A DNA stretch of 64,000 nt from Haberlea rhodopensis. Lineage: Eukaryota > Streptophyta > Magnoliopsida > Lamiales > Gesneriaceae. The notes beneath the pieces are model-generated. The model searched no databases, was not told the DNA's origin, and was given only the letters and a program-made list of their open reading frames with translations. Location: positions 23,575,879 through 23,639,878 of the forward strand of contig CAJQUN010000003.1 in NCBI GenBank assembly GCA_907163345.1. The letters are read 5' to 3'. Numbering within the stretch: position 1 is the first letter of the stretch; each line of letters starts with the position of its first letter. Below, piece by piece: positions 24,795-36,832 of this stretch. The position numbers and the translations under genes were made by a program.

Positions 24795-25424
24795 TGTAAT
24801 ATCATTGTCCCACATTGGTCGTGGATGAATTTAAAGTGGTTTATAAAAGCTTACAATGGACTATTATAGACTTGAGTTAACCATTTTCGTAGAGCGGTGA
24901 CGGATACGAAGTATTTGCTATAGGAGCTCATTGTGTAGTCGTGCTTGCGTGGGCCCGGGCTTGGTGGGTGACAGAATGGTATCATAGCCGGTCACCCGCA
25001 GAAAACACCGGAGATAAGTATTATGCAGGGCAAAGTGCTACGTGTGTGGGAGCCACATCTTGAGCCTAAATGGGCAAAGTGTTACACGACGAGGGCCACC
25101 TCTTGAACCTGCGGGGCAAAGTGCCACGTGCGGGGGAGCCACCTCTTGAACCTGCGGGGCAAAGTGCTACATACGGGAGCCACCTCTAGCCGATGGATCG
25201 ATGAGTTAGGTCACGACGAGGGCGTCGCGCTCTCAAGGGATTGTAATACCCTTGTCCCACATTGGTCGTGGATGAAAATTTAAAGTGGTTTATAAAGGCT
25301 TACAATGGACTATTATAGCAACTTGGGTTCACCATTTTCGTAGAGTGGGGACGGATACAAAGTAGTTGCTATAGGAGTCGATTGTGTAGTCGTGCTTGCG
25401 CGGGCCCGGGCTCTGGGCATAACA
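24795..25424 (+). mobile_element. TRIM retrotransposon (630 bp)
   Basis: Two short LTRs (24795-24973 and 25242-25424) begin TGTAATA and end ACA. They are flanked by a perfect TSD TGGGT (24790-24794 and 25425-25429). The primer site TGGTATCATAGCC follows the left LTR directly. The internal part is 268 bp with no coding capacity and holds four tandem copies of a unit of about 43 bp. This matches the structure of terminal-repeat retrotransposons in miniature. Confidence 0.93.
25028..25196. repeat. Four tandem ~43-bp repeats inside the TRIM
   Basis: Units start at 25028, 25072, 25114 and 25158 with GGGCAAAGTG and contain GGGAGCCAC.TCTTGA-type text. They diverge slightly and make up most of the internal domain. 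Confidence 0.85.
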
Positions 25425-27244
25425 TGGGTGAATTATGACAAATTCTACTTGATTATCAACCAACTACTTTTAATCACTTGATGCTAGGTTGATAGAAGTT
25501 GGTTAACTTAAAAATCATTGATGCAATGATTCTTCACAGGAAGTTCATGAGAGAATTGAGATTTGGTAATGTTCCTTGCAATCCTCACAAAAAATCTGCT
25601 TGAGGAATATGTGTAGTGTTATACCAGGAGTAGACAACAAAGCTTTATTTAAATTGATAGCTTACGAAGGATTAATGGACAAAGGGAAAATCTTTATATG
25701 TAGCATATTTATTTAACGAATGTCCTACAAGACCCTAGTCATGACATTAAGATAATAAGATATTGCATGCCTTAAATAAGTATAGTCAAAGATGTTGAAT
25801 TATGGGAGGTTTACAAAACTTAAAGTAAATAAATAAGATGTTGGCAAGGGTAGTCCAGATGAATAATTATATAAAATGAGGTAATGTCATTGACCAAGAA
25901 TTGATGAAATTTCATATTACTTGATTATCTGTAGTGAATACGTAGAAATATATTGAATCATGCTTTAATTTGATAGGTGTAGATTGAATCTCTATCTCAA
26001 ATCAACCGTCGTGAAATAAAAGAAATATGTATGTTGCGATCGGTAACATATGACAAGTATCTGTATTATTTGATACATGACTTGCTAAAATTATGTGAAC
26101 AATGTGATATTACTTGGCTATGTGATTTTAGTTGAATTATGGAGCATTCGTAGCATTTATAATTGGCATATCGATGTATGAAAATAAATGTTTTGTTAAC
26201 ATACATTATTTTGATAAATGTACATCGATACATGACGTGCATACTGGGCATGTCATATTGATCTTACCGCTCCTTTGATACCATTTGATTATGATGAGAT
26301 CTATAGTGTGGACGCTGGGCACGATGATGACATACAGTTTAGGTAGGAACTGTAGTCATGCACGTTGTCGCCAGACCTAGACACGAGGGATGCTGGGCAC
26401 AGCGATGGAGGAGATATGTCGGGCGATGCTGCTACCCTCTGCTCGAACTTGATATTGTTGATGTGTATTTCCTTGAATTCCGGATGTGATGTCCCCGAAA
26501 TAATTATGTGCAATTGAACATTAATTATGTTATGTGAGGATTATGGTGTTAATTTATTGTTGTTGATTTAATAATAATGGGAAATGCTTAGCCATGCAGT
26601 GGACATGACCTAGTAATGCATTTCAGGGTACCTGTGATATATGATGGGAATTTGAGTTATGGCATGATTATTTGGGGTGGATATTGTTTGTCTTGGTAAA
26701 GCATGTGTAATTGGAGTTTTGATGTATTTTATTGAATAAATATTATAACATGTAGGGATATTTTAATACATCATGCTAATTACCGGTACACATTTATCAT
26801 GTTACCCTACTACCACTCATTAACCACCCCAACCCATACCCATCTCTGCAGCATGCCCATACCCCCCCCCACTTGGCTCCCCCCACACTCAACCCTCATC
26901 ACTCAAACCTCTTCCCTTTCTTTCCCAAATGAACGTCCAACATTAGGCAAGGGACCAGGAGGAAGAGCTCTACCATTTCAAGGCTTAAAACCTTGCTAAA
27001 AGTTGGAGCAAAGAGGGTGAGGAACCATATCTTGTATTGGTTAAATTTTTGGTTGAGTTTTGATAAATTGTTGAGTAGAAATGGCATGTATATTAGCTTT
27101 TTGTAGAGGATATTGTTTTGTGTAGCTACATGGTAGTATATTGGAGTATTTTGTGTGTTGAGTTGTTGGGGTATGATGGTTTATCGTGTGTTTTATGGTA
27201 GCCTTGAGATGGTGCTCGAAAATGGTGATTGTTCGCGATTGCAG

Positions 27245-27465
27245 GCTTCGGCGCTCGATCGGCGTGCTCTTCCCGATCGATCGCGAGCACCAGAGTGCGA
27301 GGCAGAGACATTCGGCGATCGATCGCGAGATTTGAGCGATCGATCGGTGAAGTCAGCGGTCGATCGGCATGTCTTCAGCGATCGATCGCGGAATGCAGAA
27401 TTTTGGGCATTGAGGCAGTAGCATCTCGCGATCGATCGGGGCCTATTGGCGATCGATCACGAGAA
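27245..27465. repeat. CGATCGATCG palindrome cluster, left LTR
   Basis: At least six occurrences of the GCGATCGATCGC-type palindrome or its CGATCGATC core, spaced by tens of bases in a GC-rich island inside an AT-rich LTR. The right LTR has the same cluster at 34868-35092. Confidence 0.85.
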
Positions 27466-27820
27466 GCAAATTATGTGTTTTGGTTATTTATTGTGGGATT
27501 TTTGGTATTGGGCTATTATTGACTTCTAATATGGGTTTGTGTGATTGTGTAGAACCATCCCAGGTGGCAACACAGCCAAGGAAGTAAAGTCCTACCATCT
27601 CCTACTTTTGGAAAGGTACGTAGAAACGTACGGGCACCCAACGGTAATATGTAATTTATATACGCATTGGGATATGCATTGTGGATGCAAGTGTATATTG
27701 AATTGTGCATTATGGATGCAAATACATGTTGATCTATGCATTATGATTGCATATGTATATGTTGATTGATTGGTGCATATCCCATGAGTCATGGTTATAT
27801 TAGACTGATGATTTTAATGC

Positions 27821-28559
27821 AGTATGAGATAAAAGGGATTTTCGATTTTCGATTATCTATCGGAAGTCCAATTCAGCGTCACAAACTTTTTTGTTTTCAC
27901 ACCGAAGGGCTCTTAAACAATATTTTTGTTATAAAAAAGAGCGCGAAAAAAGATTTTTTGGATCAAAAAAAGAAACTTTGGGATTGCTGAATCAATGATA
28001 AAAAAAATAATCCATTTAAAAATAGAAAGCAACGGAGCCATCATAGTATTTTTTATAGCATTTTTGAACTCCTCCGAAAGGAATGGTGGCAATTTGATCA
28101 TTTACCCATCTGGGGCTGATAAATTCTATTTTTATCTTTCTTCAATGGAGGGTAAAAGGGTCAATTTGATTCTAGAGCCGTATGCAATGCACAAAAGTAA
28201 CTCACTTCCTTTTTTCTGTGTGAGTTTGGGGAATATCCCCATTCATAGGTCCTAGATCTACATCTATGAATTGAAAGGTCCGAATGATCAACTCTGCAAT
28301 CAGTTGTTAGAATCAATAGGTCTTCAAATTGTTCATTTGAAAAAATGGAAACCCTTCTTATTGGATGATCATGATACTTCCCGAAACTCGAAATTCTTGA
28401 TCAATGGAGGAACAATATCACCCTTTTTGTTCAATAAGATACCAAAGTGGATGATTGACTCATTCCATACTAGAAATAATCGCAGGAAATCCTTTGCTAA
28501 CGCGGATTCCTATTTCTCAATGATATTCCACAATCAAGACAATTGACTGAATCCTGTGA
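27821..28559 (+). other. Plastid DNA insertion (NUPT): intron piece joined to ycf2
   Basis: Present in the left LTR and absent from the right one, where AATGC joins directly to TTTGCCGCTG at 35444. From about 28192 the translation matches plastid Ycf2 (LCNQLLESIGLQIVHLKKWK, FNKIPKWMIDSFHTRNNRRK), ending within the codon after AATCCT. It carries stop changes (TAG at 28253, TGA near 28545). The upstream 370 bp look organellar, and the piece next to the junction reads GAGCCGTATGCAATG. That is like the first half of group II intron domain V, cut in its loop; I could not name the intron. The two pieces would not be adjacent in a normal plastome. Confidence 0.8.
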
Positions 28560-28745
28560 TTTGCCGCTGTCACTTGAAGCGATGATAGAATTCTTCCCAC
28601 TGTCATATTATAGCGAGGAATGAATATTTGCCGCCAAATATTGAAGCGAGGGTTTTGCCGCATGTCGCATTTGAGCGATGTTATTCAATGCCGCTAATAT
28701 GTCGAAGCGAGGGGTATTGGTGTCGCTGTCATGACATGCGAGGTG
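28560..28745. repeat. GCCGCTGTC / GAAGCGAGG repeats, left LTR
   Basis: Degenerate tandem units of about 35-45 bp: TTGCCGCTGTCAC.TTGAAGCGA, TGCCGCCAAATATTGAAGCGAGG, TGCCGCATGTCGCATTTGAGCG, TGCCGCTAATATGTCGAAGCGAGG. The right LTR copy is at 35443-35632. Confidence 0.75.
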
Positions 28746-29289
28746 CATTAAAATACACTGTTATAACAGACTAGGGATTTGTATTGGTGATATGTCATGA
28801 TATTTATGAAACCATTGAATAATCCATTGATTATACTCATGAGTTATTATACAGGGACAACCAAAAAGGGGGCGTTTAAAATGCAATTGGGAAACAGGAA
28901 GTGTTTTGTATTTACGGTTTCTGCATTTACGCTTTTTAATCATGCTACGCTTAATATGGATTATTATATGCTCATGATTTGGGGTTGTCCTTGTAGGTAC
29001 ATTTTGGCATAAAGGGGGCTAAGGTCGGGTTAACGCAGTGAGCTAGCAAGTAGGGCTTTTGATATAGAAGCTGAGATTCTTTTGTATAGTTTCTACTCTA
29101 GGAGTAGTGTAAATCTATAGGATCTAACATTCATTTTGTTAGGAATGTAATTAATCCATTTGGAAGTAATTATCTTGGCATGTAATCCTTAAAGCTCAAG
29201 GCCTCAACACAAAATTTTTATACTCTGATAATACACTTTAGCTCTACTTATGTCTTCATTTCACACTTAAGGATCTAGGGTCCTTACAT

Positions 29290-29303
29290 TAGTGGTATCA
29301 GAG
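29290..29303 (+). other. Primer-binding site of the Tekay-type element
   Basis: TTAGTGGTATCAGAGC directly follows the left LTR. TGGTATCAGAGC is the plant initiator tRNA-Met primer site with no mismatch to the usual form. Confidence 0.85.
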
Positions 29304-29500
29304 CAGTGGTTAGAGAACCCGGGGATAATCGAAGGGTAGCCTTAGCAACTTGTTGGCTATGAGTTACATATGAACATGTTTATGCATATGGTGCATATTG
29401 GTATATAACTGTTATGCTAACATGCTTTTGTTATTCATGTTATCTAACGGTGAAATATATGTATTGTTTCTGGCATTGTTGTTAACCCTTGTATTACAGC

Positions 29501-30420
29501 ATGTCGGCCATAAATTTGGGGAATCTTAATGAGGAGGTGGGCGATGTGGGAAGTGCTAACGCTAGCATTGCTCAGACGAATCCTCTACCGCCACCTGCTG
29601 TGGGTGTGGAACCTGTTGTACAGCCGTTATTGCCGGGTGAGCTGAGTCTGACACAGTTCCTAACCTTCCATCCGCCTAGATTCGATGGAACTGAGACTGG
29701 GGAAGAGGCTGAGGAATGGTTAGAAATGATAGAGCAGATCTTCGTGTCGGCACCCTGTGCCAAGACTGCCTGGCTGAGGTTGCTGAAATTTCAATTAGCT
29801 AAGAAGTCCTCCATGTGGTGGAAGACGACTGTGATGGAGCTGAGAGCTCAGCTCAAGGGGTACATATTGATTGGAGCCTGTTCAGAACTCGGTTTTTGAA
29901 TTGATACTTCTCAGCTGCTGCCAGAGAACTGAAAGAGGACGAGTTCACCAGCTTGAAACAGGGCAGTATGACTGTCTCAGATTATTCCATGCACTACTCG
30001 TCACTGTTGAGGTATGTCCCTCACGTTGCTAGCAATGGACATGCCAAGATGAGGCACTTTTTGAAGGGTCTGAGACCAGAGTTATTTGACCGGGTTATCT
30101 CCAATAACCCTAGCTCTTTTGATGATGCACTTACTAGAGCAGAGCTGGCAGAAATCGGAGTTGGGGCCTATGCTGATATTGTACCCCCACATGTACCACA
30201 ACAGAGGTCAGTTGCCGATAGCCTGAGACCACGAGAAGAGCAGTTTAAGCCTCGTGGAGCTTCTTCGTCTTCTCGATTTAGTGGGAAGAAGTCCTATAAC
30301 CGGAAAACAGGAGAATCGAAGGGGCAATGTGCCAACCAACCGGGGGCCGATGCAAGGGAACGGGACAAGGGAAACAAGATGTAATAATTGTGGAGGGCCA
30401 CACTCATCAAACAACTGCCC
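29501..30420 (+). pseudogene. Ty3 gag, frameshifted
   Basis: ATG at 29501 (MSAINLGNLNEEVGDVG). A retrotransposon gag core (FHPPRFDGTETGEEAEEWLEMIEQIF) is followed by a frame change and stop near 29897. The downstream half is in another frame (SDYSMHYSSLLRYVPH, FLKGLRPELFDRV, 29953-30384), with a further shift near 30300-30380. The zinc-knuckle region follows at about 30378-30480 (CNNCGGPHSSNNC, CFSCGKMGHISRYC). Gag would form the particle; this copy cannot make it whole. Confidence 0.85.
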
Positions 30421-33400
30421 AGCTTGTTTCAGTTGTGGCAAGATGGGCCACATTTCTCGGTATTGCCCCAGTCGGGGAGGACATTCGGATTTCAGAATGA
30501 ATAGACCAAGATTTGATGACATGACAGTGCACCAGAGGCAGCAGAATATGCCCCGACCATCAGGAGGACAGACAATGGGACCGCCTCAGGGACAAGTATA
30601 TGCACTGACCAGAGAGCAGGCCGAGGCAGCCCCAGAGGAGGTGAATCCTGGTACGTGCCATTTATTTACGTACCCTGCTTTTATTTTGATAGACACAGGT
30701 GCTTCCCATTCTTTTATATCTTCTGATTTTGTGGGGAGACATCGTATGTGCCCGTCTCCATTGCCCACGCCTCTTATGGTCTCGACACCCACTGGAAGGA
30801 ATGTTATTGCTGATCAGTTTCTTGCGGACTGCCTCATTTATTTTGAGGGCAATGATTTGAAGACTGGTCTGATTGTACTGAATATGGCAGACTTTGATTG
30901 TATTGTGGGCATTGATGTGCTGAACAGATATCAGGCCGTGGTTGACTGCCGACAGAGAACTGTTCGCTTCCGATCTGATCAGGGGTTCCAGTGGATCTTT
31001 TATGGGAATGGTTCTCGTCCGAAGATCCCTTTGATTTCAGTAGTTAAAATGTCACGGTTATTGGAATGTGGCCATACGGGTTACCTGATCTATGCCGTTG
31101 ATATAGCGGAAAAGAAGAAAGAGCTGAGGATTGAGGAAATACCGGTAGTTGCAGAGTTTACTGATGTATTCCCCGAAGAAATTCCAGGGTTTCCGCCGAG
31201 TAGAGATGTTGAATTTGGAATTGAGTTATTACCGGGGACGTCTGCTATTTCTCGAGCCCTATTTAGAATGGCGCCGGCGGAACTGAGGGAATTGAAGGTG
31301 CAATTACAGGAACTCATTGATAAGGGATAAATACGTCCGAGTGTATCACCTTGGGGTGCACCGATCTTGTTTGTCAAGAAGAAGGATGGTTCGATGCGGT
31401 TGTGCATCGATTACCGACAGTTGAACAAAGCGACGGTTAAAAACAAGTACCCTCTTCCGCGGATTGATGATCTGTTTGATCAGTTGCAGGGCACGGGACT
31501 CTATCCTAAGATTGACTTGTGGTCTGGTTATCATCAGATTCGGGTTAGAGAGGAAGATGTACAGAAGACAGCATTCCGGACTCGGTATGGACATTACAAG
31601 TTCTTGGTTATGCCGTTCGGTGTGACGAACGCCCCGGCTGTCTTTATGGGTCTGATGAAACGGGTGTTCCAACAATATCTTGACCAGTTCGTTATTGTGT
31701 TCATTGATAACATACTTATCTATTCTCAGAGTGAGGAGGAACACGTGAGTCATTTGCGGACGGTGCTCCAGATCCTCAGAGATAATCAGCTGTTTGCCAA
31801 GCTCAGCAAATGTGAATTCTGGTTGAGCAGTGTGGTATTTCTCGGTCATGTCATTTCTAGGGACGGGATATCAGTAGATCCCAGGAAGGTAGAGGCGGTG
31901 ATGGAATGGTCTACGCCTACTTCAGTGCCCGAGATACGGAGCTTTCTTGGTTTGGCCGGATATTACCGTCGTTTTGTAGAGGGATTCTCGAAGATTGCAA
32001 AGCCACTGACGCAGTTGACTCAAAAGGGAGTACCATTTTATTGGTCTGAGGCCTGTGAACAGAGTTTCCAGGAGTTGAAGCACAGATTGACATCAGCACC
32101 AGTGTTGGTGATTCCTACAGAGAACAAGAGATTCATTCTATATACTGATGCATCACTTCAGGGCTTAGGATGTGTGCTGATGCAAGACAAGCATGTGGTA
32201 GCTTATGCATCGAGACAGTTAAAGCCGCATGAAACTAGGTATCCAGTTCATGATTTGGAACTGGCGGCTATTGTATTTGCCCTGAAGATTTGGCGGCACT
32301 ACTTGTATGGTACTTCGTTTACCATTTATACAGACCACAAGAGCCTAAAGTTTCTCTTTACTCAGGCAGAGCTGAACATGAGACAGAGGAGATGGATGGA
32401 CTTACTCAAAGACTATGATTGTGAGATTAAGTACCATCCTGGGAAAGCTAACTTGACAGCAGACGCCTTGAGCCGGAAAGTGAGGTGTACTGCTGAGGAT
32501 GTCATGCAATTATCAGCCATGATGACCTCATACTGTTATCTGGGTTATGACTATGATGTGGATGCATCGCCTGTAAGAGTATCGACCTTATTAGCTGAGC
32601 CAGATATTTATGAGAGTATCAGGAGAGCTCAGAGATCAGACGAGGAGATACGGAGATGGTTATCTTTGGTACGTCTTGGGCAGTCATCAAAGTTCAGAGT
32701 GGCTGAAGACGGTTCCTTGAGGCTCGGCAACCGTTGGGTAGTTCCGAATACGCCGGAGTTGCGTCAAGGAATCCTACAGCGGGCTCATAGCAGCAGGCTT
32801 AGTATCCACCCAGGAGGGAGGAAAATGTATAAAGATCTTTGTGATCAATTTTGGTGGAAACGGATAAAGCGGGACGTCATCACTTTTGTCAAGAGATGTT
32901 TAATCTGTCAGCAGGTTAAGGTTGAGAGGCAGAGACTTGGTGGTGAGTTGAAGAGCTTAGAGATACCAAAGTGGAAGTGGGAACACATATCCATGGACTT
33001 TGTGACCCACTTGCCGATGACTGCTTCGGGTTTTGATGCCATTTGGGTGATTGTAGAAGGACTGACCAAAGTGGTTAACTTCATTCCCTATAGTATGACC
33101 TTTACCTATTTGAGGATGGCCCAGTTATATGTTCGAGATGTGGTAAGATTGCACGGGATCCATATTTCTATAGTGTCTGATCGAGATCCACGATTCACAT
33201 CTCATTTTTGTAAGGGTCTTCAATCAGCTTTGGGAACTGAGGTAAGGTTGAGCACTGCATACCATCCCCAAATGGATGGCCAGACCGAGCGTATTATCCA
33301 AACGCTCGAGGACATGTTGAGGGCATGTGCATTGGAGTTTAATACTTCATGGCGGGATTCAGTGGCCTTAGTAGTTCTCGTATAACAATAGCTTCCAAGC

Positions 33401-33999
33401 AAGTATTCAGATGGCTCCTTTTGAGGTCCTTTATGGCAGACGATGTAGATCACCCTTATGTTGGGACGACTTGGACCGTAAATCGGTCGGAGGACCAGAT
33501 TTAGTTCGGGAAATGGAAGAGAAATAAAGGTGATAAGGCAGAAATGAAAGCAGCCCAGGACAGACATGCAGCTTATACTAATAAACGGTGGCGACCGTTA
33601 GAGTTTCAGTTGGGAGATAAGGTCTTCTTGAAGATCTCACCTTTCAGAGGTGATGTACAATTTGGGATGTGCGGGAAACTATCTCCGAGATATGTTGGGC
33701 CGTATGAGATTCTGCAGTGCATTGGCACCTTAGCTTACCGACTGGCCTTGCCACCTTCTTTGGCTGGTATCCATGATGTGTTCCACGTGTCTATGTTACG
33801 GAAGTATGAGCCGGATCCGTCGCATGTGTTGCATCCTTCTGAGGTTCAGTTAGAATCCGATGTATCTTATGTGGAGCGGCCTGTTAGAATTCTGGATCGA
33901 GCATACCGCAGACTTCGGAACAAAGTGATAACTATTATCAAAGTACAGTGGGATCGCAGGGGTGTCGAGGAGGCCACGTGGGAGACGAGCAACATATGA
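30254..33999 (+). pseudogene. Ty3 pol (PR-RT-RH-IN-chromo), broken
   Basis: One frame carries two zinc knuckles, then the protease (ILIDTGASHSFIS, about 30690), then a single TAA at 31328. It reopens into reverse transcriptase (31367 on; LRLCIDYRQLNK-type, KIDLWSGYHQIRV, VMPFGVTNAPAVFM), RNase H (ILYTDASLQGLG, YTDHKSLKFLF) and integrase (HPGGRKMYKDL, CLICQQVKVERQ, SMDFVTHLPM). The RT active site reads VFIDNILIYS, so the second catalytic Asp is Asn. The integrase segment usually written as VVDRLTK reads IVEGLTK. The frame shifts near 33370 and sequence is missing near 33525. A last piece (33544-33999) ends in a chromodomain-like segment. Confidence 0.88.
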
Positions 34000-34104
34000 T
34001 GCAGCACTATCCGGAACTATTTTCTGGTATGTGGCTTATGTTTTGTTTCATTTTGGTAAGTGCATGCTGATTTCGAGGACGAAATCTTATAAGTAAGAGA
34101 GTAT

Positions 34105-36164
34105 TGTGATGTCCCCAAAATAATTATGTGCAATTGAACATTAATTATATTATGTGAGGATTATGGTGTTAATTTATTGGTGTTGATTTAATAATAATGG
34201 GAAATACTTAGCCATGCGGTGGATATGACATAGTAATGCATTTCAGGGTACATGTAATATATGATGGGAATTTGAGTTATGTCATGATTATTTGGGGTGG
34301 ATATTGTTTGTCTTGGTAAAGCATGTGTAATTAGAGTTTTGATGTATTTTATTGAATAAATGTTATAAAATATCATGTAGGGATATTTTAATACATCATG
34401 CTAATTACCGGTACACATTTAATTATGTTACCCTACTACCACTCATTAACCACCCCAACCCATACCCATCTCTGCAGCATGCCCATACCCCCACTTGGCT
34501 CCCCCCACACTCAACCCTCATCACTCAAACCTCTTCCCTTTCTTTCCCAAATAAACGTACAGCATTAGGCAAGGGACCAGGAGGAAGAGATCTGCCATTT
34601 CAAGGCTTAAAACCTTGCTAAAAGTTGGAGCAAAGAGGGTGATGAACCATATCTTGTATTGGTTAAATTTTTGGTTGAGTTTTGATAAATTGTTGAGTAT
34701 AAATGGCATGTATAGTAGCTTTTTGTGGAGGATATTGTTTTGTGTAGCTACATGGTAGTATATTTGTGTATTTTGTGTGTTGAGTTGTTGGGGTATGATG
34801 GTTTATCGTGTGTTTTATGGTAGCCTTGAGATGGTGCTCGAAAATGGTGATTGTTCACGATTGCAGGCTTCGGCGCTCGATCGGCGCGCTCTTCCCGATC
34901 GATCACGAGCACCAGAGTGCGAGGCAGAGACATTTGGCGATCGATCGCGAGATTTGAGCGATCGATCGGCGAAGTCAGCGGTCGATCGGCATGTCTTCAG
35001 CGATCGATCGTGGAATGCAGAATTTTGGGCATTGAGGCAGTAGCATCTCGCGATCGATCGGGGCCTATTGGCGATCGATCGCGAGAAGCCAAATTATGTG
35101 TTTTGGTTATTTATTGTGGGATTTTTGGTATTGGGCTATTATTGACTTTTAATATGGGTTTGTGTGGTTGTGTAGAACCATCCCAGGTGGCAACACAGCC
35201 AAGGAAATAAAGTCCTACCATCTCCTACTTTTGGAAAGGTACGTAGAAGACGTACGGGCACCCAACGATAACATGTAATTTATATACGTATTGGGATATG
35301 CATTGTGGATGCAAGTGTATATTGAATTGTGCATTATGGATGCAAATACATGTTGATCTATGCATTATGATTGCATATGTATATGTTGATTGATTGGTGC
35401 ACATCCCAAGAGTCATGGTTATATTAGAGTGATGATTTTAATGCTTTGCCGCTGTCACTTGAAGCGATGATAGAATACTTGCCGCTGTCACATTATAGCG
35501 AGGAATGAATATTTGCCGCCAAATGTTGAAGCGAGGGTTTTGCCGCATGTCACATTTGAGCGAGGTTATTCAATGCCGCTAATATGTCGAAGCGAGGGGT
35601 ATTGGTGCCGCTGTCATGACATGCGAGGTGCATTAAAATACACTGTTATAACAGACTAGGGATTGGTATTGGTGATATGTCAGACATTTATGAAACCATT
35701 GAATGATCCATTGATTATACTCGTGAGTTATTATACAGGGACAACCAAAAAGGGGGCGTTTAAAATGCAATTGGGAAACAGGAAGTGTTTTGTATTTACG
35801 GTTTCTGCATTTACGCTTTTTAATCATGCTACGCTTAATATGGATTATTATATGCTCATGATTTGGGGGTTGTCCTTGTAGGTACATTTTGGCATAAAAA
35901 GGTCGGGTTGACGCAGTGAGCTAGCAAGGAGGGTTTTTTATATAGAAGCTGAGATTCTTTTGTATAGTTTCTATTCTAGGAGTAGTGTAAATCTATATGA
36001 TTTAACATTCATTTTGTTAGGAATGTAATTAATCCATTTGGAAGTAATTATCTTGACATGTAATCCTTAAAGCTCAAGGCCTCAACACGAATTTTATACT
36101 CTGATAATACACTTTAGCTCTACTTATGTCTTCATTTCACACTTAAGGATCTAGGGTCCTTACA
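34105..36164 (+). repeat. Right LTR of the Tekay-type element
   Basis: 2060 bp, without the plastid insert. It is preceded by TTTCGAGGACGAAATCTTATA, as is common before the polypurine tract of this group, although the tract itself (GTAAGAGAGTAT) is weak. It contains the CGATCGATCG cluster at 34868-35092 and the GCCGCTGTC repeats at 35443-35632. Confidence 0.9.
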
Positions 36165-36832
36165 CCGGATCTTAGATATCCCGAGATGAATTGTACATTA
36201 CATGCATTGTATTACATCATATATCACATTTTATAGATAATATGTAATTATTTCATAGTTCCATATTGGCTTTGGCTCACCCCAAGGGGGGGCTGTAGTT
36301 GTCTTTGTACGTGGACAATGACAGGTAATACATGTGACCATGATACCAAAGAGGGAATGCTTGGTGGAAGCCTTACCTGAGGTTGTCTCATGTTTATCAC
36401 AGTCGTAGGTTGTTAAATATTTATTCCAGGTTGTGTCCTGGAATATAAAATATGTAAACTAAGTTTATTTATCCTTAGACTTGGATATGTGTTGATATGT
36501 GGTATTCATTTAATGCTGATGGTATTATGTAAATATTTTCATTATTGATATATCGATATACATATGATAGGTGGTATTATGTAAATATTTTTATTATAGC
36601 TTATGTGTTGCATGCATATTGTGCATGATTATGGTATTATGTATTCACTTTCAATATTGGGATATTGATATATGATTGTTATTGGTTTTTCCCTCGTGCG
36701 GGAGGTCATGCCGAATTTTTTTTTGGGCCATGTGTTAGTAAAATTTAAATAATCTTCCGATGTTTACTCTTTAATAACCATAGTGTGGTAATTAAACACT
36801 TGATTAGGAACGGGTTCTCACATATCCTCTCC

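Larger units (their letters stand above)
26485..29288 (+). repeat. Left LTR of the Tekay-type element (with plastid insert)
   Basis: 2804 bp, matching the right LTR at 34105-36164 on both sides of 27821-28559. It contains a CGATCGATCG cluster (27245-27465) and a GCCGCTGTC...GAAGCGAGG repeat (28560-28745). Confidence 0.9.
26485..36164 (+). mobile_element. Tekay/Del-type Ty3 retrotransposon (9.7 kb)
   Basis: LTRs run from TGTGATGTCCCC to GGGTCCTTACA and are flanked by a perfect TSD CCGGA (26480-26484 and 36165-36169). Left LTR 26485-29288; right LTR 34105-36164. The interior holds gag, protease, RT, RNase H, integrase and a C-terminal chromo-like segment (VQWDRRGVEEATWE, about 33947), the order of Ty3 chromoviruses of the Tekay/Del type. 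The genes are broken. The left LTR is 744 bp longer, almost entirely because of a plastid DNA insertion at 27821-28559. Confidence 0.92.
23900..36832 (+). mobile_element. Long solo LTR, split by later insertions
   Basis: Starts TGTAAGGCCCCAATATT (23900) and ends GGGTTCTCACA (36832). It is flanked by TATCA (23895-23899) and TATCC (36833-36837), a TSD with one mismatch. Its own sequence is 23900-24794, 25425-26484 and 36170-36832; the rest is the TRIM and Tekay element inserted in it. The LINE reading continues across its two edges, which confirms insertion into the LINE. No internal retroelement genes remain, so it is most simply a solo LTR. The family is not identified, but the style resembles Tekay-type LTRs. 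Confidence 0.75.

Noticed and set aside
27155..27520. Open frames rich in DRSR repeats (also at 34777-35210)
   Set aside because: They are translations of the CGATCGATCG cluster in the Tekay-type LTRs, not genes.
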